From: Hyperoodon ampullatus
Lineage: Eukaryota; Chordata; Mammalia; Artiodactyla; Ziphiidae
Reading direction: 5' to 3'
Assembly: GCA_949752795.1 (NCBI GenBank)
Contig: OX457056.1
Coordinates: 178,336,428-178,400,427 of the forward strand
Length of the DNA: 64,000 nucleotides
Shown in pieces: positions 11,293-24,227 of the stretch. The notes beneath the pieces are model-generated. The model saw nothing but the letters and a program-made list of their open reading frames with translations, made no database searches and had not been told where the DNA came from. The first letter of the stretch is position 1, and every line of letters starts with the position of its first letter. Position numbers and translations under genes: made by a program.

Positions 11293-11520
11293 ATAATTCC
11301 ACCACCACCAATATAATTCTTGAAAACAACTTGAGGATTTTTTTCCTTTCTTTCTTTCTTTTTTTTTTTTTTCTATTTGAAATAGTTTCTCTCTGAATGG
11401 TTATTCCATGAACTTGATACACAGGTTTGTGTATATTATTTTACTTTTGATTTTTAGGGATTCGTTTAAGCATTATTTGCGATAGTAGAATATTGGAAAC
11501 AACACAAACACCCAAATAAC
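11293..11520. repeat. Unnamed old repeat, copy 1 (partner at 22715-22930)
   Basis: It shares a long diverged match with 22715-22930 on the same strand: 'ttgaggatttttttcc', then 'tgaaatagtttctctctga', 'caacttgatac' and 'gattggaaacaa'-type words in the same order. It is probably part of an L1M-like 3' end. Confidence 0.55.
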
Positions 11521-14500
11521 ATTCATATTACATAAGAATAGCATATTATAGAGGCTAAGGTAGGGGAAGGAGTATGAAAATACAGATATTTGTTTAAAAG
11601 TTTTAAATTAATTTTTATTACTTCATTTTTTAAGAAAAAGTAAGCAAATATGAATATATTTACCACCCCTCAGCTTCTAAACATATATATTATGCTTTTG
11701 CTATTACAACTAGTTCTTTAATAAATAGCCTTGTCTTTTTGTATTTTGGGGATAGATATATAGAATGGTGATATTGGATCAAAGTTAAATGTACAATTAA
11801 TTTTCTTAGAAATTTGAGCAATATTTTTTAATTTTCAAAAGCTCTTTTTTATTCTTGAGTGAAATTCCATTCAACAAAAAATTAACCATTTTAAAGCGAA
11901 CATTTCAGTGGCATTTTGTATATTTGCAATACTGTGCAACCACTACCTCTGTCTAGTTCCAAAACATTTCATCACCCATAAGTAAACTTTGTACTCACTT
12001 AAGTAGTTACTCCCCATTCACCCGTCCCCAGCCTCTGGAAACCATCAATCTGCTCTCTGTCTGTATGAATTTACCTATTTTGGATATTTCATATGTGGAA
12101 TTATACAACATGTGACCTTTTGTGCCCAGATCTTTTACTTACCCTAGTGTTTTTGCGGTTCTTCCACATTTTTGTAGCATGTATCAGGAGTCCATTCCTT
12201 TTTAAAGCTGAATAATAGTCCATCATATGTACATTCCATTCATCCATTAATGGACATAGGACATATGGGCAGTTTCTACCTTTTTGCTGTTGTGGATAGT
12301 GCTGCTATGAACATGCATGTATATGTGTTTGTTTGAGTACCTGCTTTAAATTTTTGAGGTGTATATACCTTGGAGTGAAATTGCTGGATTATGTAGTAAT
12401 TCTGTGTTTAACTTTTTGAAGAGCTGCTGAACTGTTTTTTTTGTTTTTTTAATTGCAGCTGAATCATTTTACATTCCCACCAGCAATGTATAAGTCTTCC
12501 AGTTTTTCTACATACTTGATGACACTTGTTTACTGTCTTTTTTTTTTTTTTTTAGTCAACCTACTGGATATTAAGTGGTATTCCATTGTGGTTTTGATTT
12601 ACATTTCCCAAATGAATAATAATGTTGAGCATCTTTTCATGTGCTTGTTGGATATTTGTATATCTTCTTCAGATAAAGTCTATGTAAGTCCTTTGCCCAC
12701 TTAAAAAATTGGATTATTTGTGGTTTTATGTATCTTGGATACTAGAGTCTTATTAGATATGATTTGCAAATATTTTCTTTCATTCTGTAGGTTGTCTTTT
12801 CACTTTATTGATAATGTCCTTTGTTGCACAAAAGCTTTTAATTTTGATGAATCCAAATTATTTTTTCTTTTATTACTTCTGCTTTTGATGTCATACCTAA
12901 GAATTTATTGCCAAATGCAAAGTCATGAAGATTCAGGGTCTTTTGTGTTTCCACACAAATTTTAGAATTATTTCTTCTAGTTCTATGAAAAACGCCATTG
13001 GTATTTTGATAGAAGTTGCATTCAATCTGTAGATTGTCTTGGGTAGTATGATTATTTTAACAATATTAATTCTTCCAGTCCATGAGGACATATATCCTTC
13101 CATTCGTTTGTGTCATCTTCAATTTCTTTCATCATTGTCTTACAGTTTTCAGAGTAAAAGTCTTATTCCTATGTATTTTATTCTTTTTGATGCAGTTGTA
13201 AATGGGATTTTCTTAATTTCTCTTTCTGATAGTTTGTTGTTAGTGTATAGAAATGCAGCAGATTTCTGTATATTAATTTTATTTCCTGACACTTCAATGA
13301 ATTCATTTATTCTGTTTTTTGGTGGTGTCTTTAGAATTTTCTATATATAGTATCATGTCATCTGCAAACAGTGACAGTTTTAGTTCTTACTTTCCATTTA
13401 TTATTTATTTTTCTTGTCTGATTGCTGTGTCTAGGACTTCTAATACTATGTTGAATAAAAGTGGCAAGAGTGGGCATCTTTGTCTTGTTCCTGATCTTAG
13501 AGGAAATGCTTTCAACTTTTCACTACTGAGTATGATATAAGCTTTAGGCTTATCATATATGGCCTTTATTATAGTCTCTCTGTATCCACTTTCTGAAGAG
13601 TTTTTATCATAAATGGATGTTGAATTTTCTCAAAAGCTTTTTCTGTATCTATTGAGATGACCATATGGTTTTTATTCTTCAGTTTGTTAATGTGTTGTAT
13701 CACACTGATTGATTTGCAGATATTGAACCATCTTTGCATCCCTGGGATAAATCCCACTTGATCAAGGTGTATGATCCTTTTAATGTATTGTTGAATTTGG
13801 TTTGCTAGTATTTTGTTGAGGATGTTTTCTTGTATTGCTATAAATTTCCTTCCTAGAACTGTTTTTGCTGCATTCCATAGATTTTGGAGCATTGTGTTTC
13901 CATTTTCATTTGTCTCCAGGTTTTTTTTTTTCTTTCTTTCTTTTTTGATTTCTTCTGTGATCCAGTGTTTGTTTAGTAGCATATTCTTTAGCTTTCATGT
14001 GTTTGTGTCTTTTTCAGTTTTTTTTCTTGTAGTTGATTTCTAGTTGTCATAGTGTTGTGGTGGGAAAAATGCTTGATGTGATTTCAGTTTTCTTAAATTT
14101 GAGACTAGTTTTGTGGCCTAGTATATGATCTATCCTGGAGAATGTGTTATGTGCACTTGAAAAAAAAGTGTATTTTGCTCTTTTGGATGGAATGTCCTGT
14201 AGATAGCTATTAAGTTCAATGAGTCTCACACGTTCTTTAAGGCCAGTGTTTCCTTATTGATTTTCTGTCTGGATGATCTGTCTGTTGATGCAAGTGGGGT
14301 CTTAAAGTCTTCTATTATTATTGTGTTACTGTCAATTTCTCCTTTTGTGTTTGTTAATACTTACTTTATGTATTTAGGAGTTTTTCTCTTAAATTGTTTT
14401 ACTTTCACCTCCAGAATTTTTATTTTTCATTCCTTTATGTTTTATATCTTCACTGATATTCTGTACTTGGTTAGATATACTTTGCCTGAGGTTTGCGCAT

Positions 14501-14744
14501 ATTTAAGATAGTTGATTTAAAGCTTTTGTCTATTAAGTTCAGTGCTTGGGCTTCCTCAGGGATCATTTCTGTTAATTTTTAATTTTTTTCTGTGACTGGA
14601 TGATACTTCCTTTGCATGTCCCTAAGGTTTTGTTGAAAACTAGTCATTTTAAATATTTTAATACAGCAACACTGGAAATCATATCCTTCATCTTCCTTAG
14701 GGTTTGTTTTTGTTAACTTTTTTAGGCTATAGCTGTTTTTTGAA

Positions 14745-14982
14745 AAAATTTTTATTATTTATTTATTTATTTATTTTTAGTTGCACTGGGTCTTAGTTGC
14801 AGCATGCAGGATCTTTGTTGTGGCATGTGGACTCTTGTGGCATGTGGGCTTCTTAGTTGCGGAATGTGAACTCTTAGTTGCAGCATGCATGTGGGATTTA
14901 GTTCTCCAACCAGGGATTGAACCTGGGCCCCCTGCATTGGGAGCATGGAGTCTTACCCACTGCACTACCAGGGAAGTGCCCC
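14745..14982 (-). mobile_element. CHR-related tRNA SINE (variant form), antisense
   Basis: A T/ATTT-rich tail at 14745-14777 precedes a body with repeated 'ttgcagcatgc' and 'tgtggcatgtggac' segments and the tRNA-like end 'gggattgaacctgggcccc' and 'accactgcactaccagggaag'. It differs from the short CHR form in the middle. It interrupts the surrounding L1M. Confidence 0.88.
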
Positions 14983-15116
14983 CTTTTTTTTTTTAGTGAA
15001 TTTTCTAAACTATTTTTCCAAAGTCTCTCTTCTTGTCATGTGTGGTCTATGAAGTGTGTGTTACTTTAGCTTGTGTTTACTTAGTGTTTTATGCAGAGAT
15101 TTCCTTGAATGCCAGA

Positions 15117-15240
15117 TGGCAAATAAAAAGAAAGAAAAGAAAAAAAGAGGGAGAGAGGAAGAGTGAGAGGAAGAGGAAGGGAATAAGGGAAAGAAGAATA
15201 GAAGGAGGTAGAGAAAGAGCAAAGAATTAAAAGGAAGGAT
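15117..15240. repeat. Purine-rich (A/G) microsatellite-like tract
   Basis: About 120 bp almost wholly of A and G on the + strand, with GGAAGA, GAGA and AAAG units. It sits inside the L1M remnant. Confidence 0.85.
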
Positions 15241-15864
15241 GATTAAAAGATCTTACAGTCAAAATTAAAAAAAAAAAACATTCAGTGTCTCTGTCTGCAT
15301 ATTGGCTCTTTGTTGGGCCACTCCTTCAATCTTTAGCCTGACCATTTACAGTTCTACCCTTAGCCTTCACTTGCTACTTTTTCTGGGCCTAGAGATCAGC
15401 CAGAGGTGAAAGCTTTGGGCTTTCTTAGGTCTTTACTGAGAATACATTCTGCCCTGGGCATTTTTGTGGCTTTCTAAATTCCCAACATACATGGCACTTT
15501 TGAATTACCTAATTTCCCAAAGAAATTCTCTCCCCAGCCTTTTTTATCAGTCTTTTAGTATTCTGTTATATCAACTATAATCTTTTGCCCCAGGGTGATT
15601 GTGGATTGTTTGTTTCACTTACAGTGGTTTTGAGCAGTGCCCACAGGTTTTCTGCCTGAGTGAATTCCAAGTTGGGCAAAACAAAGAAAAGCACTTTGTG
15701 TTAGTCATTCAGGTAACCCCAGACAGGTTAGAGCGGACAAACACAGTATTTCTTGAATAAGTTTGCCACTGTGCCCTTTGGAACCAGGTAGCAGAGCCCC
15801 ACACTGGGAACAAGGTCTACTTTAAGTCTGCAGTCAAGCTGGGGAGGGGCATATGGGAAAGGCC

Positions 15865-16465
15865 GGTCTCAATGATAATTGGAATGCAAATTATTACAGC
15901 AATTCTGGGAAATGGTTTAGCAGCTTCTTATGAAGTTAAACATAAACTCACTATATCACCGAACAGTCCTACTCACTTGGGTATTTACTCTAGAGAAATG
16001 AAATCTTATATTCACACAAAAACCTGTACATGAATGTTCATAGTGGCTTTATTTATAATAACTAAAAACTGGAAAAACCAGTTTACTTCAGTGAGTAAAT
16101 GGATGCACAAACTGTTACATCCATGCAATGGAATGCTATTCACTAGTAAAAAGTAATGAGTTAATGATATATTCAGTGATTTAGATTAATCATAAAGGCA
16201 TTCTGCTGAGTGAAATAAGCCAGTCCCAAAAGGTTACATAGTGTATGATTGCAGTTATGACATTCTTAAAAAACACAACTATAGTGATGGAGAACAGATC
16301 ATTGTCTGCTAGGGGTGATGGGTGGGAGAGGGTGTAATTAAAACTGGATAGTACAAGGAAGTTTCTTTGGGTGAATAAATTGTTATGTGTCCTGATTATA
16401 TTGGTGATTACACAAACTTATATGTGTTTTAAAATTCATAAACTGTATGCCAAAAGAAAAAATTA
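15865..16465 (+). mobile_element. Old L1 ORF2 end and 3' UTR, sense
   Basis: The sense sequence follows an L1M ORF2 end: 'gaaatgaaatcttatattcacacaaaaacctgtacatgaatg', then 'atgcaatggaatgctattcac' and 'gagtgaaataagccagtc', followed by 3' UTR sequence. It is one of only four + strand L1 pieces here. Confidence 0.78.
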
Positions 16466-16469
16466 ATTT

Positions 16470-17155
16470 TACTGCATGGTGATGAATACAAACTTGTGAT
16501 GAAGTCCTTTATTTGCCAGAAACATTTAGGCTTTCTTCAATGTATTACTGAAGGAGAAACTCGTTAAGGAAGCACTGGCCCACCATCTCATAGTTCACTC
16601 TTTTTTAATGGAAAAGCATTCTCAGAGACCAAGGAAGTTCTGTGGCACTTCTGCTTATATGTGTTTAGTCAGGGTTTTAATTCCAATGAGATGTGTGGGA
16701 AGCCTCTGGAAGCCAGACAGTATACAGATTTATGTTTTCATTGTCATACTCCCAGCTAATGGCTGTGCTAGATCATCTCCCAGGTGTATGTGGATGTTGG
16801 CTCCCAACAAATGCAGGCTTGCCAGTGAGACGAAGAGCCTGCCACCATCACAAACATGGAAGAGAAACACTTTCCCATGTTAAGCAGTCTCCATGCTTAC
16901 ATGGCTTCCTTTCTTCCTATAATAATGCATTTCCTAGGCTGTGCAAGTGACAGATTTCTACCCTAGTGAAGAAAAATTATAATGATTTTTTTTCTTATCT
17001 CTTTGCCTGAATCATTTCTGAAAGGTCTAATAATATCTCTGATACAACTCTTCTCAAAATCTGATATTGGAGAAACAGAGACCTTCTATGGGAATGTGGG
17101 AAAAACTGTCTAAGACAGATATTAGAATCCAGTCTTCTCAGTCAGCATTGTGTCT
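16470..17155. other. No recognised feature
   Basis: Sequence without recognised repeats. Two overlapping open frames of 85-91 aa at 16608-16950 show no known motif and lack splice or promoter context. Confidence 0.45.
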
Positions 17156-17159
17156 CTTG

Positions 17160-17771
17160 TCAAACTCATTATTCAACAACTTTCAGTTGTCATCTATGTG
17201 GTAGTGACTCCCACACCTCAACTCCACTCCCCTGTATATTTAGTTGTTTGGTGGACATGTCTTCTTGAAGATGCAGCAGGCATGTCAAAACTGTCAGGTT
17301 CTAATATTATTTATTAATTTTTTAATCTCCTATCAGATCTGGTCATCCTTTTTCAGTACTTTATTTCAGTGAATGGTAATCACCCACCTGTTTCTAAATC
17401 CAGGAACCAAGGAGTCATTCATGGCTCTTTCTTTTCTTCTTAGTTAACTTTGGTTCTTTAGATCCTAACTCCTCAGTGTGTCTTATAATTGCTATTCTTT
17501 CATTGTCACTGACACTAATTAATATCAGGCTGCTGTCATATGTCACATGGATTCTGCAGTAGCTACAAAACTGCTTTTTTCCCCCCCATTTAAATCCATT
17601 GTCTACACTGTAACCAGAATAATGTTTCTTTAATGCAGATCTCAATTTGTCACTTCTTAAAACTCAACAGTCATATCCCTGTCATTGAGATACAGTCCAA
17701 ACTCCTTAACATGGCTGAAATAGTTGTTCATGATGTAGATATATTTCTGTCCCTTCCCCTTACACTCTGAG
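17160..17771 (+). mobile_element. L2 LINE remnant, sense
   Basis: Phrases typical of the L2 ORF end occur in order: 'taaccagaataatgtttctttaatgc' at 17611, 'acttcttaaaactcaacag' at 17652 and 'gtccaaactccttaacatgg' at 17694. The L2 is cut by an MLT1 LTR at about 17772. Confidence 0.68.
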
Positions 17772-18138
17772 TGTTGTCTTAGTTCTAGCTACTGTAACAA
17801 AATACCGTAGGCTGAGTGGCTTGAACAGAGACATTTACTTTTTATGGTTTTGGAGTCTGGAAGTCCTAGATCAAGGTGTTGGCAGATTCAGTTCCTAGTG
17901 AAGGCCCTCTTCACCTTTTAACAGAACCCTCACATGGTGGGGAGAGAGATTGTGTGCTCTGGTCTCTTTTGCTTCCTCTAAGGACACTAATCCCATGATC
18001 GGGTCCCCACCATCATGACCTTGTCTAAACCTAATTATCTCCCAAAGGCCATATTTCCAAATATCCTCATATTGAGGGTTAGAGCTTCAACATAAGAATT
18101 TTGGGGGGGATGTACACACAAACATTCAGTCCATAACA
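17771..18138 (-). mobile_element. MLT1-type MaLR LTR, antisense
   Basis: Starts with the reverse complement of the LTR end ('gtcttagttctagctactgtaacaaaatacc') and ends near 'attcagtccataacaag', the complement of a TGTTATGGACTGAAT start. In between are 'ccctcacatggtgg' and 'caacataagaattttggggg'. The same family occurs at 63309-63735. Confidence 0.8.
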
Positions 18139-18169
18139 AGTGTTAATGAGCTACTTGAAGTTATTTGAA

Positions 18170-18375
18170 TAGAGCAGATCAGCATACTATGTCCTGTAAG
18201 CGAAATCTGACCAACCACCTGTTTTTTTCACAGCCTGCAAACTAAGAATGTTTTTTACACTTCCAGAGGTTACACTTTAAATGGTTATATAAGTACCTAC
18301 ATAATATACTTGATTTTCTCTGTAGGCTTGCAAAATCTAAAATACTTTTCACCTTTTAAAAAAGTTTCTGCCAAC
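18170..18375. mobile_element. hAT-type MER element remnant (same family as 3218-3634)
   Basis: It contains 'gaccaaccacctgttttttt', 'agcctgcaaactaagaatg' and 'aaatggttatataag', the body phrases of the same non-autonomous hAT family, and an end of the 'gtttctgccaacgttt' type. It is diverged. Confidence 0.6.
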
Positions 18376-18491
18376 GTTTGGAATAGATTATGCTTTTTGC
18401 CTCCTTGCCCTTACCATACTGTTTATGCAGAATGTAGTCTCCTCCTCCACGTTCTAGAGGCTGAATTTGTTGTTTCTTAGGTTGTCTTGAC

Positions 18492-20454
18492 TTGAATTTG
18501 TTTTATTTAAATATTTTTTATTTTATTTTTTAAATTTTTAATTTTTTTGAACATCTTTATTGGCGTATAATTGCTTTACAATGGTGTGTTAGTTTCTGCT
18601 TTATAACAAAGTGAATCAGCTATACGTATACATATATCCCCATATCTCCTCCCTCTTGTGTCTCCCTCCCACTCTCCCTATCCCACCCCTCTAGGTGGTC
18701 ACAAAGCAAGAAGATAACTCCCTGTGCTATGTGGCTGCTTCCTACTAGCGATCTGTTTTACATTTGGTAGTGTATATATGTCCATGCCACTCTCTCACTT
18801 CATCCCAGCTTACCCTTCCCCCTCCCCATGTCCTCAAGTCCATTCTCTGCATCTGTGTCTTTATTCCTGTCCTGCCCCTAGGTTCATCAGAACCTTTTTT
18901 TTTTTTTTTAGATTACATATATATGTGTTAGCATACGGTATTTGTTTTTCTCTGACTTCCCTCTCTATCACAGACTGTAGGTCCATCCACCTCACTACAA
19001 ATAACTCAATTTCATTTCCTTTTATGGCTGAGTAATATTCCATTGTATATATGGGCCACATCTTCTTTATCCATTCATCTGTCGATGGACACTTAGGTTG
19101 CTTCCATGTCCTGGCTATTGTAAATAGAGCTGCAGTGAACATTGTGGTGCATGTCTCTTTTTGAATTATGGTTTTCTCAGGGTATATGCACAATAGTGGG
19201 ATTGCTGGGTCATATGGTAGTTCTATTTTTAGTTTTTTAAGGAACCTCCATACTGTTCTCCATAGTGGCTGTATCAATTTACATTCCCACCAACAGTGCA
19301 AGAGGGTTCCCTTTTCTCCACACCCTCTCTAGCATTTATTGTTTGTAGATTTTTTGATGATGGCCATTCTGACTGGTGTGAGGTGATACCTCATTGTAGT
19401 TTTGATTTGCATTTCTCTGATGATCAGTGATGTTGAGCATCCTTTCATGTGTTTGTTGGCCATCTGTATATCTTCTTTGGAGAAATGTGTATTTAGGTCT
19501 TCTGCCCATTTTTGGATTGGGTTGTTTGTTTTTTTGCTGTTGAGCTGCATGAGCTGCTTGTAAATTTTTGAGATTAATCCTTTGTCAGTTGCTTCATTTG
19601 CAAATATTTTCTCCCATTCTGAGGGTTGTCTTTTCATCTTGTTTATGGTTTCCTTTGCCGTGCAAAAGCTTTTAAGTTTCATGAGGTCCCATTTGTTTAT
19701 TATTGTTTTTATTTCCATTTCTCTAGGAGGTGGGTTAAAAAGGATCTTGTTGTGATTTATGTCATGGAGTGTTCTGCCAATGTTTTCCTCTAAGAGTTTT
19801 ATAGTGTTTGGCATTACATTTAGGTGTTTAATCCATTTTGAGTTTATTTTTGTGTATGGTGTTAGGGAGTGTTCTAATTTCATTCTTTTACATGTAGCTG
19901 TCCAGTTTTCCCATCACCACTTATTGAAGAGGCTGTCTTTTCTCCATTGTATATTCTTGCCTCCTTTATCAAAAATAAGGTGACCATATGTGTGTGGGTT
20001 TATCTCTGGTCTTTCTGTCCTGTTCCATTGATCTATATTTCTGTTTTTGTGCCAGTACCATACTGTCTTGATTACTGTAGCTTTGTAATATAGTCTGAAC
20101 TCTGGGAGCCTGATTCCTCCAGCTCCGTTTTTCTTTCTCAAGATTGCTTTGGCTATTCGGGGTCTTTTATGTTTCCATACAAATTGTGGAATTTTTTGTT
20201 CTAGTTCTGTGAAAAATGCCATTGGTAGTGTGATAGGGATTGCACTGAATCTGTAGATTGTGTTGGGTAGTATAGTCATTTTCACAATGTTGATTCTTCC
20301 AATCCAAGAACATGGTATATCTCTCCATCTATTTGTATCATCTTTAATTTTTTTCATCAGTATCTTACAGTTTTCTGCATACAGGTCTTTTGTCCCTTTA
20401 GGTAGGTTTATTCTTAGGTATTTTATTCTTTTTGTTGCAGTTGAATTTGTTTTA
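18492..20454 (-). mobile_element. Young 5'-truncated L1 (about 1.9 kb, ORF2 C-terminal half), antisense, 14-bp target-site duplication
   Basis: The minus strand carries the C-terminal half of ORF2 in three long overlapping frames (20474-19914, 19883-19329 and 19301-18861), which together give about 500 residues broken by two frameshifts. Recognisable ORF2 words include [19 protein letters not shown] and [18 protein letters not shown]. The 3' UTR and A-rich tail lie at 18506-18860. A 14-bp duplication TTGAATTTGTTTTA flanks it at 18492-18505 and 20441-20454. It is the least decayed long L1 here but cannot encode a full protein. Confidence 0.92.
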
Positions 20455-20579
20455 GATTGGCTCTGATTTGCCAAAATATATATCCATGTGATATACCCTC
20501 ATGGCACTTGGGAATACCATACTGTGAAGGAATTGTCTGTTTGAGGGGAGACAAGTAAGCTTGGAGGGTTGTTGTGACT

Positions 20580-21115
20580 TTGTTAAATTAACATTTGTTA
20601 AGTAGAGCCCCAAGGTGTTGTTTGGTGAACCCCAATTCAACAAAAGACAACAAGGGAAACAGAAATAGAGAAGTTTATTACTCTCAGGTCCTGGAGGAAG
20701 TACATGGCATGCCTGCAGGGGCCATATGGGAAAACGTGGCATGCCTCGAGGAGCCATACAAGGGCAAACAGAGTGGCAGGAACCTGGGGCACATGCTTTT
20801 ATTATTAGGGTCCATGGCTGGAGTGCTTTTGGGTTCTTGGGCTAAGGCTTGATTGGGCAGTTCAAACCAAGAAGTGCAGGGTTTTGGTAAGCTCAGCGGT
20901 GGTCTTATCTAAGGTTTCACAAGGGACAGTCCCTGGGAGGCAGAGGAGACTGTTGCTCACAAGGGCTGCTGGAGAAGTCCTGTTAGGAATTTACATTTGC
21001 TTGTGACTCTGGAAGTGTTATCTAGGGCAGGCCCCTGCAGACTTCTTGGTCACACAAAATGGATGCCAAGGCAGCAATATCATGGAGTAGTTTAGCAGAC
21101 TCTCAAGATAGGGAT
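20580..21115 (-). mobile_element. Probable retroviral LTR, antisense
   Basis: GC-richer than its surroundings, with an antisense poly(A)-signal-like region near 20665 ('gaagtttattac') and LTR-like repetition of 'catggcatgcc' segments. No family is assigned and the ends are uncertain. Confidence 0.42.
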
Positions 21116-21189
21116 TGTCTTTTTACATGAATATATCGTGTACCCAGAATTGTGCGTTGCATATATTGGTTTTCATATGTGTTGAATTT

Positions 21190-21500
21190 TTGATGGTATG
21201 TCTTGTGGTTGCCACATGGGGGCAGGATCAACTCCCCTCCCCCCAGATTTGTTCAGTGTCGAGAAAGATGGTGCCACACATGTATCAAGAGAATGTGAAA
21301 ACATTTATTATTCACATAGTGAGACTTTCTGGGAACACCAGGACAGACACCCAAAGTAGTACAGAATGGCTCGAGTGAAGAGGGGAGAGGCAGGTGGCTC
21401 TGGTTATTATTGTGGTTAGGGGATGGGCTGGGTTGAGGATTCCCACATGCAGGCTAGATTTGTGTGGTTTGAACTTCCTTGCTGTTGCTAAGGGAGGTTC
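21190..21500 (-). mobile_element. Probable retroviral LTR or repeat, antisense
   Basis: A distinct GC-richer block with 'gagaatgtgaaaacatttattattcac', an antisense AATAAA-like site, and a body of LTR-like composition. It is separated from the previous block by about 75 bp. Family unknown. Confidence 0.38.
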
Positions 21501-21519
21501 ACTTTTTTCAGTGTGAAGT

Positions 21520-23400
21520 TTTGCTTTAATTATAAAAGCAGTATGTCCTTATTACAAAATCAAAAAAAGTGTAACAAGTCAAAATCAAAAAGAATACAAA
21601 GAACATAAGCACATGTTGTCTCACATAGTGGAAAATAATAACAATTCTTTGGTTTATCACCATTCAGACATTTAAATGTATTTTTCAGCATTAAAGATGA
21701 AGTCATATTGTACATATATAATTGCTTCCCCACCCACCATTTTACAGAGCATCTTTCCATGTATCTAGATAAATTTCTGAAATATCATATATAATGATTT
21801 ATTGATGAGTGTTAACTTGAAGCATAAATATGGATGGTTTCCCTTTTCTGTAACTATTGCTAACTGTGTCCCCCTTCCTTTTCCATTGAGCTTTCTTAGT
21901 AACTTCTCAAAGTGATACAATTTTTTTTTACCACTTTTGAATTCATTAGAACAGGTTCATTCCCATTCCCTAAGACTATGTTTTTAAATCTTTGTTATAA
22001 AATGAAACCTACAGAAAACCCTACAAAACATATGTAGAGTTTAGTTAGTTATTAAAAGTTGAACACCTTTTTGGCAGTGGTGACAGTGCTCCTTTTGCTG
22101 ACTGGTGCATCTCAGCAAGCCCTGCTTTGGACTTAGAAAATGAGGTTCTATTGCCTTTGATTCTTTGCTGTGTCTTTAGTTGTCAGATTTGGCCTGGGGT
22201 GCCCAATATCATCTTGTTTCACACATATTCATACAAATAGTCAAATTTTTTTAATTGAAGATATGATTTTAGGAGTTAAATTATATAAGTTATAATACTT
22301 ATTGCAGAAAATGAGAAAATACAGGTCCTCTAATCAAAAAAAAAAAAAAAGAAGAAGAAAAAGAAAAATCTCATAATCCTAAAATAGTTAACCTGTGTTT
22401 TGGTTTTCTTCTAAGTTTTTTCCAATGCATATTATACAATGTTTTTTTCATAAAATGGATAATTCTGTACATGCTGTTTTAGAGACGTGATTTTTTTTTT
22501 TCCAGTTAACATGTAGGCCTTTTCAGTGGAAGAAATGTATCTTTTATTTTAAGATGAAAAACAGCTTGTGTTCATACTGATACTTCCCACTTATACTCAG
22601 GAACATAGCATAGAATTTTTACTTAATTTCATTGTTTTTTACGTCTTTATTTTCTTTTTCCTAAGATGAGAATCCATTTTTCAGCAAATACCAATATACA
22701 CAAGTCTCAGAATAACAACACCATTATTACCAACTGTAATGTAATTACTGAAAATAGTTTGAGGATTTTTTTCCCCCACTTGAAATAGTTTCCCTCTGAG
22801 TGTTATACCATCAACTTGATATACAGATTCATTTATTTCAATTTAATGTTGACATATAGGGATTTGTTGAAACATTATTTGTAAGAGCAAAAGATTGGAA
22901 ACAAACTAGTCCGTATTTTTCCCCAATTAACATCTTTCTATGTCTGTAAATATATTTTTATTATCTTTTTTTAAGAACAACATCATATTCTGTTGTATGA
23001 CTATATCATACTTCCTGTTTAACCATTTTTCTGTTGTTGGACATTTACCTCATTTCTACTTTTTTTGCTATTCTGTCCAATGCTACAGTCACCACACTTA
23101 TACATATATTTTTTGCATTTGTCTGTTTCTAAGGGATAAATTATTAGGAGGGAAGACTTTGCCTTTTTAAAAAAGGTTTTAGCTAAATTTTAACAAATTG
23201 GCCTCCAGATGGTTTGTATGAATACTAGATTCCTCTAAATCATGATAAATCCACATTGGTGTGGTAGCATTCTTTCCTACATTGTATTTATTGGCCGTTT
23301 TTCTATCTATTTATTTTCTATTTATTTTGTGAATTGTCCATTATGGCCTTTGCCAGTTTTTTTTTTTCCATATTCATTTTTTTCCTTGATTTTTTTTTTA
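21520..23400 (-). mobile_element. Cluster of very old L1 3'-end fragments
   Basis: Several diverged stretches have L1M 3' character: 'taattataaaagcagtatgtcc' at 21528, 'attgcagaaaatgagaaaatacagg' at 22302 and 'tctgttgttggacatttacctcatttctac' at 23030. They are too mutated for subfamily assignment. The piece at 22715-22930 matches 11293-11520. Confidence 0.55.
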
Positions 23401-24227
23401 GGAAGACTGTTTTAAGAACAGAAAATATTTCATAATGGAAAGAGGTTCTGCGAAATACCTTTTTCTTATGCGAAGGTTAAATAATTATGCAGTTTTTTGT
23501 TCATTTTAAATAATAACAATTATTCCAATTACTCTTAGTTCTCAGTGGACCCTGGAAGGAAGGCCCAACACAAAATTGAAAAGATTTGTGTGGAATATCC
23601 AATATAGGGAACACTTCTAATTTTATTCATATTATCTGTAATAAAGTAGATATTCCCCTTCTGTGAGTGTTTTTCAAGGTCATAATCTCTCGGTCCCATT
23701 TAAAGATTTGTGAATTTGTGATCTTTTTACTTGTATATACTAAGGCAAGATCTTGCAGTATTAGATCAGTTTTTGGATTGGAGGGATTCACTAGTGGACT
23801 ATAGGTCAAACTGAGTTCATTACCTTAAACTTAGTTTTTGTTTATTTAGTTATTTAGACTTCCGAATAAGAGTCTTCTAAAGCAAAACAGTACTTTTCTA
23901 AGGATAGATAGTAGCTAACAAGATTGCAAATAGAACCCAGGAGGGACTGCTTATAACCAATTTGAGTAGTCCAGTCCTATTGTAGAGAAAGAACAAATTA
24001 AGATAAACCAAGGAAGTAGTAGTGGTGCTGAAAGTAGTAGTAGCAGCGGTTTTTGGCTCAGGAAAGGAAATGTAATAATGACATCATTAAAGACTCACTT
24101 CATTAATTTACGTAAGTAGTCAGATCCCTAGAGATAATAAAATACCACCTCCCACACCAAATATGAATACATCCTGTGAGATTGTTTACCATTTTTGATT
24201 ATTCATGTTATCAGGGAAGTTGTTAAA
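23401..24227. other. No recognised feature
   Basis: Intronic or flanking sequence upstream of the first exon, with nothing recognised. Confidence 0.5.

Larger units (their letters stand above)
11837..15740 (-). mobile_element. Long old L1M, antisense, internally rearranged and carrying a SINE
   Basis: Reading left to right it passes through an L1M 3' UTR (11837-12170), the antisense ORF2 C-terminus (12180-12960), ORF2 reverse-transcriptase-side sequence (12960-13810) and upstream or 5' UTR-like sequence (13810-14690 and 15000-15740). The jumps at about 12960 and 13810 suggest internal deletions. Antisense open frames such as 13569-13982 (137 aa, containing [20 protein letters not shown]) are clear ORF2 fragments. 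A SINE at 14745-14982 and a purine-rich tract at 15117-15240 interrupt it. Confidence 0.8.

Noticed and set aside
18861..20474. Three long minus-strand frames as possible genes
   Set aside because: They are L1 ORF2 fragments with the L1 3' UTR, tail and target-site duplication around them.
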